Positions 21,564-34,894 of a DNA stretch of 64,000 nt are shown here, piece after piece. This DNA is from Crossaster papposus (lineage: Eukaryota > Echinodermata > Asteroidea > Velatida > Solasteridae). The stretch is taken from NCBI GenBank assembly GCA_037893245.1, contig JBAIAA010000262.1, positions 1,612,001-1,676,000 of the forward strand, in the 5' to 3' direction. The notes beneath the pieces were generated by a model. That model made no database searches. It saw only the letters and a program-made list of their open reading frames with translations, and was not told where the DNA came from. Each line of letters starts with the position of its first letter. Position 1 is the stretch's first letter. Both the position numbers and the translations under genes were made by a program.

Positions 21564-23797
21564 TCATGTGAATTTAGAAACAGCAAACAAAATTAAAGCA
21601 GACATTCTAAAAACATTCTAAAATATACATTACATTTGAATAACAGTGAAGCAAAAATACCTCTTTAGCAGAGCGAGGTTTTGGTTCTCGGACATCTGGG
21701 TTATGGGCCCAGCACGCTCCCACTGCTCCACTTTACTTCATGTAAATTGAGAAACAGCAAACAAAATGAAAGCAGACATTCTAAAAACATTATAAAATAT
21801 TTATTAAATTGGAATAACAGTGAAGCAAAAATACCTCTTTAGCAGAGCGAGGTTTTGGTCTTCGGACCTTCTGGTTACGGGCCCAGCACGCTCCCACTGC
21901 AACACTCTGCGTAACTATTTTTAATGAAAATGAAATCACTAACAAGGAAATAATTATCCTGAGCAGACCGACCTCTCCGTTACTGAACAAGAAAGTGTCT
22001 ACTTCGTCACTCTGAGTCAAGTACCTCAAGTAATACCAAACACTTGTTAGCAGAGCGAGGTTTCGATCCTCGGACCTCTGGGTTATGGGCCCAGCACGCT
22101 TCCACTGTGCCACTCTGCTTCATGTGAATTTAGACACAGCAAACAAAATTAAAGCAGACATTCTAAAAACATTCTAAAATATGCATTACATTTGAATAAC
22201 AGTGAAGCACAAATACCTCTTTAGCCGAGCGAGGTTTTGGTCCTCGGACATCTGGGTTATGGGCCCAGCACGCTCCCACTGCAACACTCTGCGTAACTAT
22301 TTTTAATGAAAATGAAATCACTATCAAGGAAATAATTATCCTGAGCAGACCGATGTTGTGGTCATCCGACCTCTCCGTTACTGAACAAGAAAGTGTCTAC
22401 TTCGTCACTCTGAGTCGAGTACCTCAAGTAATACCAAAAACTTGTTAGCAGAGCGAGGTTTCTATCCTCGGACCTCTGGGATATGGGCCCAGCACGCTTC
22501 CACTGCGCCACTCTGCTTCATGTGAATTTAGAAACAGCAAACAAAATTAAAGCAGACATTCTAAAAACATTCTAAAATATGCATTACATTTGAATAACAG
22601 TGAAGCAAAAATACCTCTTTAGCAGAGCGAGGTTTTGGTTCTCGGACATCTGGGTTATGGGCCCAGCACGCTCCCACTGCTCCACTTTACTTCATGTAAA
22701 TTGAGAAACAGCAAACAAAATGAAAGCAGACATTCTAAAAACATTATAAAATATTTATTAAATTGGAATAACAGTGAAGCAAAAATACCTCTTTAGCAGA
22801 GCGAGGTTTTGGTCTTCGGACCTTCTGGTTATGGGCCCAGCACGCTCCCACTGCAACACTCTGCGTAACTATTTGTAATGAAAATGAAATCACTATCAAG
22901 GAAATAATTATCCTGAGCAGACCGACGTTGTGGTCATCCGACCTCTCCGTTACTGAACAAGAAAGTGTCTACTTCGTCAGTCTGAGTCAAGTACCTCAAG
23001 TAATACCAAACACTTGTTAGCAGAGCGAGGTTTCGATCTTCGGACCTCTGGGTTATGGGCCCAGCACGCTTCCACTGCGCCACTCTGCTTCATGTATATT
23101 TAGAAACAACAAACAAAATTAAAGCACACGTTCTAAAAACATTCTAAAATATTTATTACATTTCAATAACAGTGAAGCAAAAATACCTCTTTAGCAGAGC
23201 GATGTTTTGGTCCTCGGACCTCTTGGTTATGGACCCAGCACGGTCCCACTGCTCCACTATGCGTAACTATTTTTAATGAAAATGAAATCACTATTAAGTA
23301 AATAATTATCCTGAGCAGACCGACGTTGTGGTCATCCGACCTCTCCGTTACTGACCAAGAAAGTGTCTACTTCGTCACTCTGAGTCGAGTACCTCAAGTA
23401 ATACCAACAACGTGTTAGCAGAGCGAGGTTTTGGTCCTCGGACCTCTGGGTTATGGGTCCAGCACGCTCCCATTGCGCCACTCTGCTTCATGTGAATTTA
23501 GAAACAGAAAACAAAATTAAAGCAGACATTATAAAAACATTCTAAAATATGCATTACATTTGAATAACAGTGAAGCAAAAATACCTCTTTAGCCGAGCGA
23601 GGTTTTGGTCCTCGGACATCTGGGTTATGGGCCCAGCACGCTCCCACTGCAACACTCTGCGTAACTATTTTTAATGAAAATGAAATCACTAACAAGGAAA
23701 TAATTATCCTGAGCAGACCGACCTCTCCGTTACTGAACAAGAAAGTGTCTACTTCGTCAGTCTGAGTCAAGTACCTCAAGTAATACCAAACACTTGT

Positions 23798-23869
23798 TAG
23801 CAGAGCGAGGTTTCGATCCTCGGACCTCTGGGTTATGGGCCTAGCACGCTTCCACTGCGCCACTCTGCT
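23798..23869 (-). tRNA. Initiator tRNA-Met, one change (A29)
   Basis: G29 to A breaks pair 29-41 in the anticodon stem, the region most constant elsewhere in the array. It is the +5011 copy of the exact gene at 18787. The T5 run is also broken. Confidence 0.5.
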
Positions 23870-24976
23870 TCATGTATATTTAGAAACAACAAACAAAATT
23901 AAAGCACACGTTCTAAAAACATTCTAAAATATTTATTACATTTCAATAACAGTGAAGCAAAAATACCTCTTTAGCAGAGCGATGTTTTGGTCCTCGGACC
24001 TCTTGGTTATGGACCCAGCACGGTCCCACTGCTCCACTATGCGTAACTATTTTTAATGAAAATGAAATCACTATTAAGTAAATAATTATCCTGAGCAGAC
24101 CGACGTTGTGGTCATCCGACCTCTCCGTTACTGACCAAGAAAGTGTCTACTTCGTCACTCTGAGTCGAGTACCTCAAGTAATACCAACAACGTGTTAGCA
24201 GAGCGAGGTTTTGGTCCTCGGACCTCTGGGTTATGGGTCCAGCACGCTCCCATTGCGCCACTCTGCTTCATGTGAATTTAGAAACAGAAAACAAAATTAA
24301 AGCAGACATTATAAAAACATTCTAAAATATGCATTACATTTGAATAACAGTGAAGCAAAAATACCTCTTTAGCCGAGCGAGGTTTTGGTCCTCGGACATC
24401 TGGGTTATGGGCCCAGCACGCTCCCACTGCAACACTCTGCGTAACTATTTTTAATGAAAATGAAATCACTAACAAGGAAATAATTATCCTGAGCAGACCG
24501 ACCTCTCCGTTACTGAACAAGAAAGTGTCTACTTCGTCACTCTGAGTCAAGTACCTCAAGTAATACCAAACACTTGTTAGCAGAGCGAGGTTTCGATCCT
24601 CGGACCTCTGGGTTATGGGCCCAGCACGCTCCCACTGCTCCACTCTACTTCATGTAAATTTATAAAAAAGCAAACAAAATGAAAGCAGACATTCTAAAAA
24701 CATTCTAAAATATTTATTAAATTTGAATAACAGTGAAGCAAAAATACCTCTTTAGCAGAGCGAGGTTTTGGTCCTCGGACCTCTGGGTTATGGGCCCAGC
24801 ACGCTCCCACTGCAACACTCTGCGTAACTATTTGTAATGAAAATGAAATCACTATCAAGGAAATAATTATCCTGAGCAGACCGAGGTTGTGGTCATCCGA
24901 ACTCTCGGTTACTGACCAAGAAAGTGTCTACTTCGTCACTCTGAGTCGAGTACCTCAAGTAATACCAAAAACTTGT

Positions 24977-25048
24977 TAGCAGAGCGAGGTTTCGATCCTC
25001 GGACCTCTGGGTTATGGGCCCAGCACGCTTCCACTGCGCCACTCTGCT
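24977..25048 (-). tRNA. Initiator tRNA-Met (CAT), exact consensus with T5 terminator
   Basis: Exact copy, 5011 bp from the gene at 19966, with the same leader and T5 terminator. Confirms the large duplication. Confidence 0.88.
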
Positions 25049-26502
25049 TCATGTGAATTTAGAAACAGCAAACAAAATTAAAGCAGACATTCTAAAAACA
25101 TTCTAAAATATACATTACATTTGAATAACAGTGAAGCAAAAATACCTCTTTAGCAGAGCGAGGTTTTGGTTCTCGGACATCTGGGTTATGGGCCCAGCAC
25201 GCTCCCACTGCTCCACTTTACTTCATGTAAATTGAGAAACAGCAAACAAAATGAAAGCAGACATTCTAAAAACATTATAAAATATTTATTAAATTGGAAT
25301 AACAGTGAAGCAAAAATACCTCTTTAGCAGAGCGAGGTTTTGGTCTTCGGACCTTCTGGTTACGGGCCCAGCACGCTCCCACTGCAACACTCTGCGTAAC
25401 TATTTTTAATGAAAATGAAATCACTAACAAGGAAATAATTATCCTGAGCAGACCGACCTCTCCGTTACTGAACAAGAAAGTGTCTACTTCGTCACTCTGA
25501 GTCAAGTACCTCAAGTAATACCAAACACTTGTTAGCAGAGCGAGGTTTCGATCCTCGGACCTCTGGGTTATGGGCCCAGCACGCTTCCACTGTGCCACTC
25601 TGCTTCATGTGAATTTAGACACAGCAAACAAAATTAAAGCAGACATTCTAAAAACATTCTAAAATATGCATTACATTTGAATAACAGTGAAGCACAAATA
25701 CCTCTTTAGCCGAGCGAGGTTTTGGTCCTCGGACATCTGGGTTATGGGCCCAGCACGCTCCCACTGCAACACTCTGCGTAACTATTTTTAATGAAAATGA
25801 AATCACTATCAAGGAAATAATTATCCTGAGCAGACCGATGTTGTGGTCATCCGACCTCTCCGTTACTGAACAAGAAAGTGTCTACTTCGTCACTCTGAGT
25901 CGAGTACCTCAAGTAATACCAAAAACTTGTTAGCAGAGCGAGGTTTCTATCCTCGGACCTCTGGGATATGGGCCCAGCACGCTTCCACTGCGCCACTCTG
26001 CTTCATGTGAATTTAGAAACAGCAAACAAAATTAAAGCAGACATTCTAAAAACATTCTAAAATATGCATTACATTTGAATAACAGTGAAGCAAAAATACC
26101 TCTTTAGCAGAGCGAGGTTTTGGTTCTCGGACATCTGGGTTATGGGCCCAGCACGCTCCCACTGCTCCACTTTACTTCATGTAAATTGAGAAACAGCAAA
26201 CAAAATGAAAGCAGACATTCTAAAAACATTATAAAATATTTATTAAATTGGAATAACAGTGAAGCAAAAATACCTCTTTAGCAGAGCGAGGTTTTGGTCT
26301 TCGGACCTTCTGGTTACGGGCCCAGCACGCTCCCACTGCAACACTCTGCGTAACTATTTGTAATGAAAATGAAATCACTAACAAGGAAATAATTATCCTG
26401 AGCAGACCGATGTTGTGGTCATCCGACCTCTCCGTTACTGAACAAGAAAGTGTCTACTTCGTCACTCTGAGTCGAGTACCTCAAGTAATACCAAACACTT
26501 GT

Positions 26503-26574
26503 TAGCAGAGCGAGGTTTCGATCCTCGGACCTCTGGGTTATGGGCCCAGCACGCTTCCACTGCGCCACTCTGCT
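26503..26574 (-). tRNA. Initiator tRNA-Met (CAT), exact consensus
   Basis: Exact 72 nt. The terminator-proximal flank is the broken GTGTTTGG form. The leader combines GTGTATTTAG with AAGCACACG and so looks recombinant between two leader families. Confidence 0.84.
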
Positions 26575-27875
26575 TCATGTGTATTTAGAAACAACAAACA
26601 AAATTAAAGCACACGTTCTAAAAACATTCTAAAATATTTATTACATTTCAATAACAGTGAAGCAAAAATACCTCTTTAGCAGAGCGAGGTTTTGGTCCTC
26701 GGACCTCTGGGTTATGGGCCCAGCACGCTCCCACTGCAACACTCTGCGTAACTATTTGTAATGAAAATGAAATCACTATCACTATCAAGGAAATAATTAT
26801 CCTGAACAGACCGAGGTTGTGGTCATCCGACCTCTCCGTTACTGACCAAGAAAGTGTCTACTTCGTCACTCTGAGTCGAGTACCTCAAGTCATACCGAAA
26901 ACTTGTTAGCAGAGCGAGGTTTCGATCTTCGGACCTCTGGGTTATGGGCCCAGCACGCTTCCACTACGCCACTCTGCTTCATGTGAATTTAGAAACAGCA
27001 AACAAAATTAAAGCAGACATTCTAAAAACATTCTAAAATATGCATTACATTTGAATAACAGTGAAGCAAAAATACCTCTTTAACCGAGCGAGGTTTTGGT
27101 CCTCGGACATCTGGGTTATGGGCCCAGCACGCTCCCACTGCTCCACTCTACTTCATGTAAATTTAGAAACAGCAAACAAAATTAAAGCAGACATTCTAAA
27201 AACATTCTAAAATATTTATTAAACTTGAATAACAGTGAAGCAAAAATACCTCTTTAGCAGAGCGAGGTTTTGGTCTTCGGACCTCTGGGTTATGGGCCCA
27301 GCACGCTCCCACTGCAACACTCTGCGTAACTATTTTTAATGAAAATGAAATCACTATCAAGGAAATAATTATCCTGAGCAGACCGAGGTTGTGGTCATCC
27401 GAACTCTCGGTTACTGACCAAGAAAGTGTCTACTTCGTCACTCTGAGTCGAGTACCTCAAGTCATACCAAACACTTGTTAGCAGAGCGAGGTTTCGATCT
27501 TCGGACCTCGGGGTTATGGGCCCAGCACGCTTCCACTGCACCACTCTGCTTCATGTGAATTTAGAAACAGCAAATAAAATTAAAGCAAACATTCTAAAAA
27601 CATTCTAAAATAGTTATTATATTTGAATAACAGTGAAGCAAACATACCTCTTTGGCAGAGCGAAGTTTTGGTATTCGGACCTCTGGGTTATGGGCCCAGC
27701 ACGCTCCCACTGCACCACTCTGCGTAACTATTTTTAATGAAAATGAAATCACTATCAAGGACATAATTATCCTGAGCAGACCGAGGTTGTGGTCATCCGA
27801 AATATCGGTTACTGGCCAAGAAAGTGTCTACTTCGTCACTCTGAGTCGAGTACCTCAAGTCAACCAAAAACGTGT

Positions 27876-27947
27876 TAGCAGAGCGAGGTTTCGATCTTCG
27901 GACCTCTGGGTTAAGGGCCCAGCACGCTTCCACTGCGCCACTCTACT
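27876..27947 (-). pseudogene. Initiator-like copy with CTT anticodon, 72 nt
   Basis: CTT anticodon without the 3-nt D-arm insertion, so the D arm is whole. T3 wobbles with G70, and A52/C62 is the only stem mismatch. A T5 run follows. It is structurally better than the HOR-resident CTT copies. Confidence 0.65.
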
Positions 27948-28049
27948 TCATGTAAAGTTAGAAACAGCAAACAAAATGAAAGCAGACATTCTAAAAACAT
28001 TCTAAAATATGTATTACATTTGAATAACAGTGAAGAAAAAATACCTCTT

Positions 28050-28121
28050 TAGCAGAGCGAGGTTTCGATCCTCGGACCTCTGGGTTATGGGCCCAGCACG
28101 CTTTCACTGCGCCACTCTGCT
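28050..28121 (-). tRNA. Initiator tRNA-Met, one change (A19)
   Basis: G19 to A removes half of the D-loop GG that docks with the T-loop and alters the A box. All stems are intact, and a T6 run follows the 3' end (GTATTTTTTC on the coding strand). Confidence 0.5.
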
Positions 28122-29015
28122 TCATGTAAAGTTAGAAACAGCAAACAAAATGAAAGCAGACATTCTAAAAACATTCTAAAATATTTAGTAAATTTGAATA
28201 ACAGTGAAACAAAAATACCACTTTAACAGAGCGAGGTTTTGGTCTTCGGACCTCTGGGTTATGGGCCCAGCACGCTCCCACTGCAACACTCTGCGTAACT
28301 ATTTTTAATGAAAATGAAATCACTATCAAGGAAATAATTATCCTGAGCAGACCGATGTTGTGGTCATCCGACCTCTCCGTTACTGAACAAGAAAGTGTCT
28401 ACTTCGTCACTCTGAGTCGAGTACCTCAAGTCATACCAAACACTTGTTAGCAGAGCGAGGTTTCGATCTTCGGACCTCTGGGTTATGGGCCCAGCACGCT
28501 TCCACTGCGCCACTCTGCTTCATGTGAATTTAGAAACAGCAAACAAAATTAAAGCAGACATTTTAAAAACATTCTAAAATATTTAGTAAATTTGAATAAC
28601 AGTGAAGCAAAAATACCTCTTTAGCAGAGCGAGGTTTTGGTCCTCGGACCTCTGGGTTATGGGCCCAGCACGCTGCCACTGCTCCACTCTACTTCATGTA
28701 AATTTAGAAACAGCACACAAAATTAAAGCAGACATTTTAAAAACATTCTAAAATATTTAGTAAATTTGAATAACAGTGAAACAAAAATACCACTTTAACA
28801 GAGCGAGGTTTTGGTCTTCGGACCTCTGGGTTATGGGCCCAGCACGCTCCCACTGCAACACTCTGCGTAACTATTTTTAATGAAAATGAAATCACTATCA
28901 AGGAAATAATTATCCTGAGTAGACCGAGGTTGTGGTCATCCGAACTCTCGGTTACTGACCAAGAAAGTGTCTACTTCGTCACTCTGAGTCGAGTACCTCA
29001 ATTCATACCAAAAAC

Positions 29016-29463
29016 GTGTTAGCAGAGGGAGGTTTCGATGCTCGGACCTCTGGGTTATGGGCCCAGCACGCTCCCACTGCAACACTCTGCGTAACTATTT
29101 TTAATGAAAATGAAATCACTATCAAGGAAATAATTATCCTGAGTAGACCGAGGTTGTGGTCATCCGAACTCTCGGTTACTGACCAAGAAAGTGTCTACTT
29201 CGTCACTCTGAGTCGAGTACCTCAATTCATACCAAAAACGTGTTAGCAGAGGGAGGTTTCGATGCTCGGACCTCTGGGTTATGGGCCCAGCACGCTCCCA
29301 CTGCAACACTCTGCGTAACTATTTTTAATGAAAATGAAATCACTATCAAGGAAATAATTATCCTGAGCAGACCGAGGTTGTGGTCATCCGAACTCTCGGT
29401 TACTGACCAAGAAAGTGTCTACTTCGTCACTCTGAGTCGAGTACCTCAAGTCATACCAAACAC
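29016..29463 (-). repeat. Tandem 224-bp BC duplication
   Basis: Two adjacent 224-bp units begin with the rare AGAGGGAGGTTTCGATGCTC signature on the plus strand and differ at only a few positions near their right ends. No class A module intervenes. The same signature recurs at about 30617 and 32558. Confidence 0.8.
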
Positions 29464-29815
29464 TTGTTAGCAGAGCGAGGTTTCGATCTTCGGACCTCTG
29501 GGTTATGGGCCCAGCACGCTTCCACTGCGCCACTCTGCTTCATGTGAATTTAGAAACAGCAAACAAAATTAAAGCAGACATTTTAAAAACATTCTAAAAT
29601 ATTTAGTAAATTTGAATAACAGTGAAGCAAAAATACCTCTTTAGCAGAGCGAGGTTTTGGTCCTCGGACCTCTGGGTTATGGGCCCAGCACGCTCCCACT
29701 GCTCCACTCTACTTCATGTAAATTTAGAAACAGCACACAAAATTAAAGCAGACATTCTTAAAACATTCTAAAATATGTATTACATTTGAATTACAGTGAA
29801 GCAAAAATACCTCTT

Positions 29816-29887
29816 TAGCAGAGCGAGGTTTCGATCCTCGGACATCTGGGTTATGGGCCCAGCACGCTTCCACTGCGCCACTCTGCT
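29816..29887 (-). tRNA. Initiator tRNA-Met, one change (T45)
   Basis: G45 to T in the variable loop; all stems, both boxes and the T5 terminator are intact. The leader is the AAGTTAGAAACATC type (plus strand). Confidence 0.65.
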
Positions 29888-30839
29888 TCATGTAAAGTTA
29901 GAAACATCAAACAAAATGAAAGCAGACATTCTAAAAACATTCTAAAATATTTATTAAATTTGAATAACAGTGAAGCAAAAATACCTCTTTAGCAGAGCGA
30001 GGTTTTGGTCCTCGGACCTCTGGGTTATGGGCCCAGCACGCTCCCACTGCACCACTCTGCGTAACTATTTTTAATGAAAATGAAATCACTATCATCAAGG
30101 ATAATAATTATCCTGAGCAGACCGAGGTTGTGGTCATCCGAACTCTCGGTTACTGACCAAGAAGGTGTCTACTTCGTCACTCTGAGTCGAGTACCTCAAG
30201 TCATACCAAACACTTGTTAGCAGAGCGAGGTTTCGATCTTCGGACCTCGGGGTTATGGGCCCAGCACGCTTCCACTGGGCCACTCTGCTTCATGTGAATT
30301 TAGAAACATCAAACAAAATTAAAGCAGACATTTTAAAAACATTCTAAAATATTTAGTAAATTTGAATAACAGTGAAACAAAAATACCACTTTAACAGAGC
30401 GAGGTTTTGGTCTTCGGACCTCTGGGTTATGGGCCCAGCACGCTCCCACTGCAACACTCTGCGTAACTATTTTTAATGAAAATGAAATCACTATCAAGGA
30501 AATAATTATCCTGAGTAGACCGAGGTTGTGGTCATCCGAACTCTCGGTTACTGACCAAGAAAGTGTCTACTTCGTCACTCTGAGTCGAGTACCTCAATTC
30601 ATACCAAAAACGTGTTAGCAGAGGGAGGTTTCGATGCTCGGACCTCTGGGTTATGGGCCCAGCACGATCCCACTGCAACACTCTGCGTAACTATTTTTAA
30701 TGAAAATGAAATCACTATCAAGGAAATAATTATCCTGAGCAGACCGATGTTGTGGTCATCCGACCTCTCCGTTACTGAACAAGAAAGTGTCTACTTCGTC
30801 ACTCTGAGTCGAGTACCTCAAGTAATACCAAAAACTTGT

Positions 30840-30911
30840 TAGCAGAGCGAGGTTTCGATCCTCGGACCTCTGGGTTATGGGCCCAGCACGCTTCCACTGC
30901 GCCACTCTGCT
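30840..30911 (-). tRNA. Initiator tRNA-Met (CAT), exact consensus with T5 terminator
   Basis: Exact copy with an intact T5 3' flank. It lies 622 bp into the first 1941-bp repeat. Confidence 0.88.
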
Positions 30912-31585
30912 TCATGTGAATTTAGAAACAGCAAACAAAATTAAAGCAGACATTCTAAAAACATTCTAAAATATGCATTACATTTGAATAACAGTGAAGC
31001 AAAAATACCTCTTTAGCAGAGCGAGGTTTTGGTTCTCGGACATCTGGGTTATGGGCCCAGCACGCTCCCACTGCTCCACTCTACTTCATGTAAATTTAGA
31101 AACAGCAAACAAAATTAAAGCAGACATTCTAAAAACATTCTAAAATATTTATTAAATTTGAATAACAGTGAAGCAAAAATACCTCTTTAGCAGAGCGAGG
31201 TTTTGGTCTTCGGACCTCTGGGTTATGGGCCCAGCACGCTCCCACTGCAACACTCTGCGTAACTATTTTTAATGAAAATGAAATCACTATCAAGGAAATA
31301 ATTATCCTGAGCAGACCGAGGTTGTGGTCATCCGAACTCTCGGTTACTGACCAAGAAAGTGTCTACTTCGTCACTCTGAGTCGAGTACCTCAAGTCATAC
31401 CAAACACTTGTTAGCAGAGCGAGGTTTCGATCTTCGGACCTCTGGGTTATGGGCCCAGCACGCTTCCACTGCGCCACTCTGCTTCATGTGAATTTAGAAA
31501 CAGCAAACAAAATTAAAGCAGACATTTTAAAAACATTCTAAAATATTTAGTAAATTTGAATAACAGTGAAGCAAAAATACCTCTT

Positions 31586-31657
31586 TAGCAGAGCGAGGTT
31601 TCGATCCTCGGACATCTGGGTTATGGGCCCAGCACGCTTCCACTGCGCCACTCTGCT
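31586..31657 (-). tRNA. Initiator tRNA-Met, one change (T45)
   Basis: Same single change as 29816, sitting in the first 1941-bp repeat, with an intact T5 terminator. Confidence 0.65.
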
Positions 31658-32780
31658 TCATGTAAAGTTAGAAACAGCAAACAAAATGAAAGCAGACATT
31701 CTAAAAACATTCTAAAATATGTATTACATTTGAATAACAGTGAAGCAAAAATACCTCTTTAGCAGAGCGAGGTTTCGATCTTCGGACCTCTGGGTTATGG
31801 GCCCAGCACGCTCCCACTGCAACACTCTACTTCATGTAAATTTAGAAACAGCAAACAAAATTAAAGCAGACATTCTAAAAACATTCTAAAATATTTATTA
31901 AATTTGAATAACAGTGAAGCAAAAATACCTCTTTAGCAGAGCGAGGTTTTGGTCCTCGGACCTCTGGGTTATGGGCCCAGCACGCTCCCACTGCACCACT
32001 CTGCGTAACTATTTTTAATGAAAATGAAATCACTATCAAGGATAATAATTATCCTGAGCAGACCGAGGTTGTGGTCATCCGAACTCTCGGTTACTGACCA
32101 AGAAGGTGTCTACTTCGTCACTCTGAGTCGAGTACCTCAAGTCATACCAAACACTTGTTAGCAGAGCGAGGTTTCGATCTTCGGACCTCGGGGTTATGGG
32201 CCCAGCACGCTTCCACTGGGCCACTCTGCTTCATGTGAATTTAGAAACATCAAACAAAATTAAAGCAGACATTTTAAAAACATTCTAAAATATTTAGTAA
32301 ATTTGAATAACAGTGAAGCAAAAATACCACTTTAACAGAGCGAGGTTTTGGTCTTCGGACCTCTGGGTTATGGGCCCAGCACGCTCCCACTGCAACACTC
32401 TGCGTAGCTATTTTTAATGAAAATGAAATCACTATCAAGGAAATAATTATCCTGAGTAGACCGAGGTTGTGGTCATCCGAACTCTCGGTTACTGACCAAG
32501 AAAGTGTCTACTTCGTCACTCTGAGTCGAGTACCTCAATTCATACCAAAAACGTGTTAGCAGAGGGAGGTTTCGATGCTCGGACCTCTGGGTTATGGGCC
32601 CAGCACGCTCCCACTGCAACACTCTGCGTAACTATTTTTAATGAAAATGAAATCACTATCAAGGAAATAATTATCCTGAGCAGACCGATGTTGTGGTCAT
32701 CCGACCTCTCCGTTACTGAACAAGAAAGTGTCTACTTCGTCACTCTGAGTCGAGTACCTCAAGTAATACCAAAAACTTGT

Positions 32781-32852
32781 TAGCAGAGCGAGGTTTCGAT
32801 CCTCGGACCTCTGGGTTATGGGCCCAGCACGCTTCCACTGCGCCACTCTGCT
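32781..32852 (-). tRNA. Initiator tRNA-Met (CAT), exact consensus with T5 terminator
   Basis: Exact copy, 1941 bp from the gene at 30840, at the same place in the second 1941-bp repeat. Confidence 0.88.
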
Positions 32853-33526
32853 TCATGTGAATTTAGAAACAGCAAACAAAATTAAAGCAGACATTCTAAA
32901 AACATTCTAAAATATGCATTACATTTGAATAACAGTGAAGCAAAAATACCTCTTTAGCAGAGCGAGGTTTTGGTTCTCGGACATCTGGGTTATGGGCCCA
33001 GCACGCTCCCACTGCTCCACTCTACTTCATGTAAATTTAGAAACAGCAAACAAAATTAAAGCAGACATTCTAAAAACATTCTAAAATATTTATTAAATTT
33101 GAATAACAGTGAAGCAAAAATACCTCTTTAGCAGAGCGAGGTTTTGGTCTTCGGACCTCTGGGTTATGGGCCCAGCACGCTCCCACTGCAACACTCTGCG
33201 TAACTATTTTTAATGAAAATGAAATCACTATCAAGGAAATAATTATCCTGAGCAGACCGAGGTTGTGGTCATCCGAACTCTCGGTTACTGACCAAGAAAG
33301 TGTCTACTTCGTCACTCTGAGTCGAGTACCTCAAGTCATACCAAACACTTGTTAGCAGAGCGAGGTTTCGATCTTCGGACCTCTGGGTTATGGGCCCAGC
33401 ACGCTTCCACTGCGCCACTCTGCTTCATGTGAATTTAGAAACAGCAAACAAAATTAAAGCAGACATTTTAAAAACATTCTAAAATATTTAGTAAATTTGA
33501 ATAACAGTGAAGCAAAAATACCTCTT

Positions 33527-33598
33527 TAGCAGAGCGAGGTTTCGATCCTCGGACATCTGGGTTATGGGCCCAGCACGCTTCCACTGCGCCACTCTGCT
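33527..33598 (-). tRNA. Initiator tRNA-Met, one change (T45)
   Basis: The 1941-bp counterpart of the copy at 31586. Confidence 0.65.
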
Positions 33599-34894
33599 TC
33601 ATGTAAAGTTAGAAACAGCAAACAAAATGAAAGCAGACATTCTAAAAACATTCTAAAATATGTATTACATTTGAATAACAGTGAAGCAAAAATACCTCTT
33701 TAGCAGAGCGAGGTTTCGATCCTCGGACCTCTGGGTTATGGGCCCAGCACGCTCCCACTGCAACACTCTACTTCATGTAAATTTAGAAACAGAAAACAAA
33801 ATTAAAGCAGACATTCTAAAAACATTCTAAAATATTTATTAAATTTGAATAACAGTGAAGCAAAAATACCTCTTTAGCAGAGCGAGGTTTTGGTCCTCGG
33901 ACCTCTGGGTTATGGGCCCAGCACGCTCCCACTGCACCACTCTGCGTAACTATTTTTAATGAAAATGAAATCACTATCAAGGATAATAATTATCCTGAGC
34001 AGACCGAGGTTGTGGTCATCCGAACTCTCGGTTACTGACCAAGAAGGTGTCTACTTCGTCACTCTGAGTCGAGTACCTCAAGTCATACCAAACACTTGTT
34101 AGCAGAGCGAGGTTTCGATCTTCGGACCTCGGGGTTATGGGCCCAGCACGCTTCCACTGGGCCACTCTGCTTCATGTGAATTTAGAAACATCAAACAAAA
34201 TTAAAGCAGACATTTTAAAAACATTCTAAAATATTTAGTAAATTTGAATAACAGTGAAGCAAAAATACCACTTTAACAGAGCGAGGTTTTGGTCTTCGGA
34301 CCTCTGGGTTATGGGCCCAGCACGCTCCCACTGCAACACTCTGCGTAACTATTTTTAATGAAAATGAAATCACTACCAAGGAAATAATTATCCTGAGCAG
34401 ACCGAGGTTGTGGTCATCCGAACTCTCGGTTACTGACCAAGAAAGTGTCTACTTCGTCACTCTGAGTCGAGTACCTCAAGTCATACCAACAACTTGTTAG
34501 CAGAGCGAGGTTTCGATCCTCGGACCTTTGGGTTATGGGCCCAGCACGTTCCACTGCGCCACTCTGCTTCATGTGAATTTAGAAACAGCAAACAACATTA
34601 AAGCAGACATTCTAAAAACATTCTAAGATATGTATTATATTTAAATAACAGTGAAGCAAAAATACCTCTTTAGCAGAGCGAGGTTTTGGTCCTCGGACCT
34701 CTGGGATATGGGCCCAGCACGCTCCCACTACAACACTCTGCGTAACTATTTTTAATGAAAATGAAATCACTATCAAGGAAATAATTATCCTGAGCAGACC
34801 GAGGTTGTGGTCATCTGAACTCTCGGTTACTGACCAAGAAAGTGTCTACTTCGTCACTCTGAGTCGAGTACCTCAAGTCATACCAAAAACTTGT

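Larger units (their letters stand above)
18787..26502 (-). repeat. Nested duplication zone (5011, 4231, 1526 and 780 bp)
   Basis: Corresponding genes recur at fixed offsets: 19966 to 24977 (5011), 18787 to 23018 (4231), 23018 to 23798 (780) and 19966 to 21492 (1526). The 780-bp step plus 4231 equals 5011, so a 780-bp tandem duplication arose within the second large copy. Several class C segments here share a 16-nt deletion between two CCGA motifs (for example near 19491, 20450 and 21971). Confidence 0.85.
26575..30217 (-). repeat. Irregular module zone
   Basis: Mixed A, B and C modules without a stable long period. It includes a 6-bp ATCACT expansion near 26775, leaders with the TATTTAGTAAATTTG variant (plus strand), and a fresh tandem duplication of one 224-bp BC module at about 29016-29463. 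Confidence 0.75.
30218..32158 (-). repeat. 1941-bp higher-order repeat, copy 1
   Basis: Starts at a class A copy with A52 and an altered D arm (plus-strand CTGGGCC), and contains the exact gene 30840 and the T45 gene 31586. It is preceded by an ATCATCAAGGATAATAATT variant. Confidence 0.82.
32159..34099 (-). repeat. 1941-bp higher-order repeat, copy 2
   Basis: Matches copy 1 throughout with very few substitutions. Its exact gene is at 32781 and its T45 gene at 33527. Confidence 0.82.

Noticed and set aside
19267-25598. Longer minus-strand frames of 107-121 codons in the nested duplication zone
   Set aside because: They exist because of the 16-nt class C deletion and the fixed module phase. 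They read straight through B, C and A tRNA-like segments and show no codon-level conservation.
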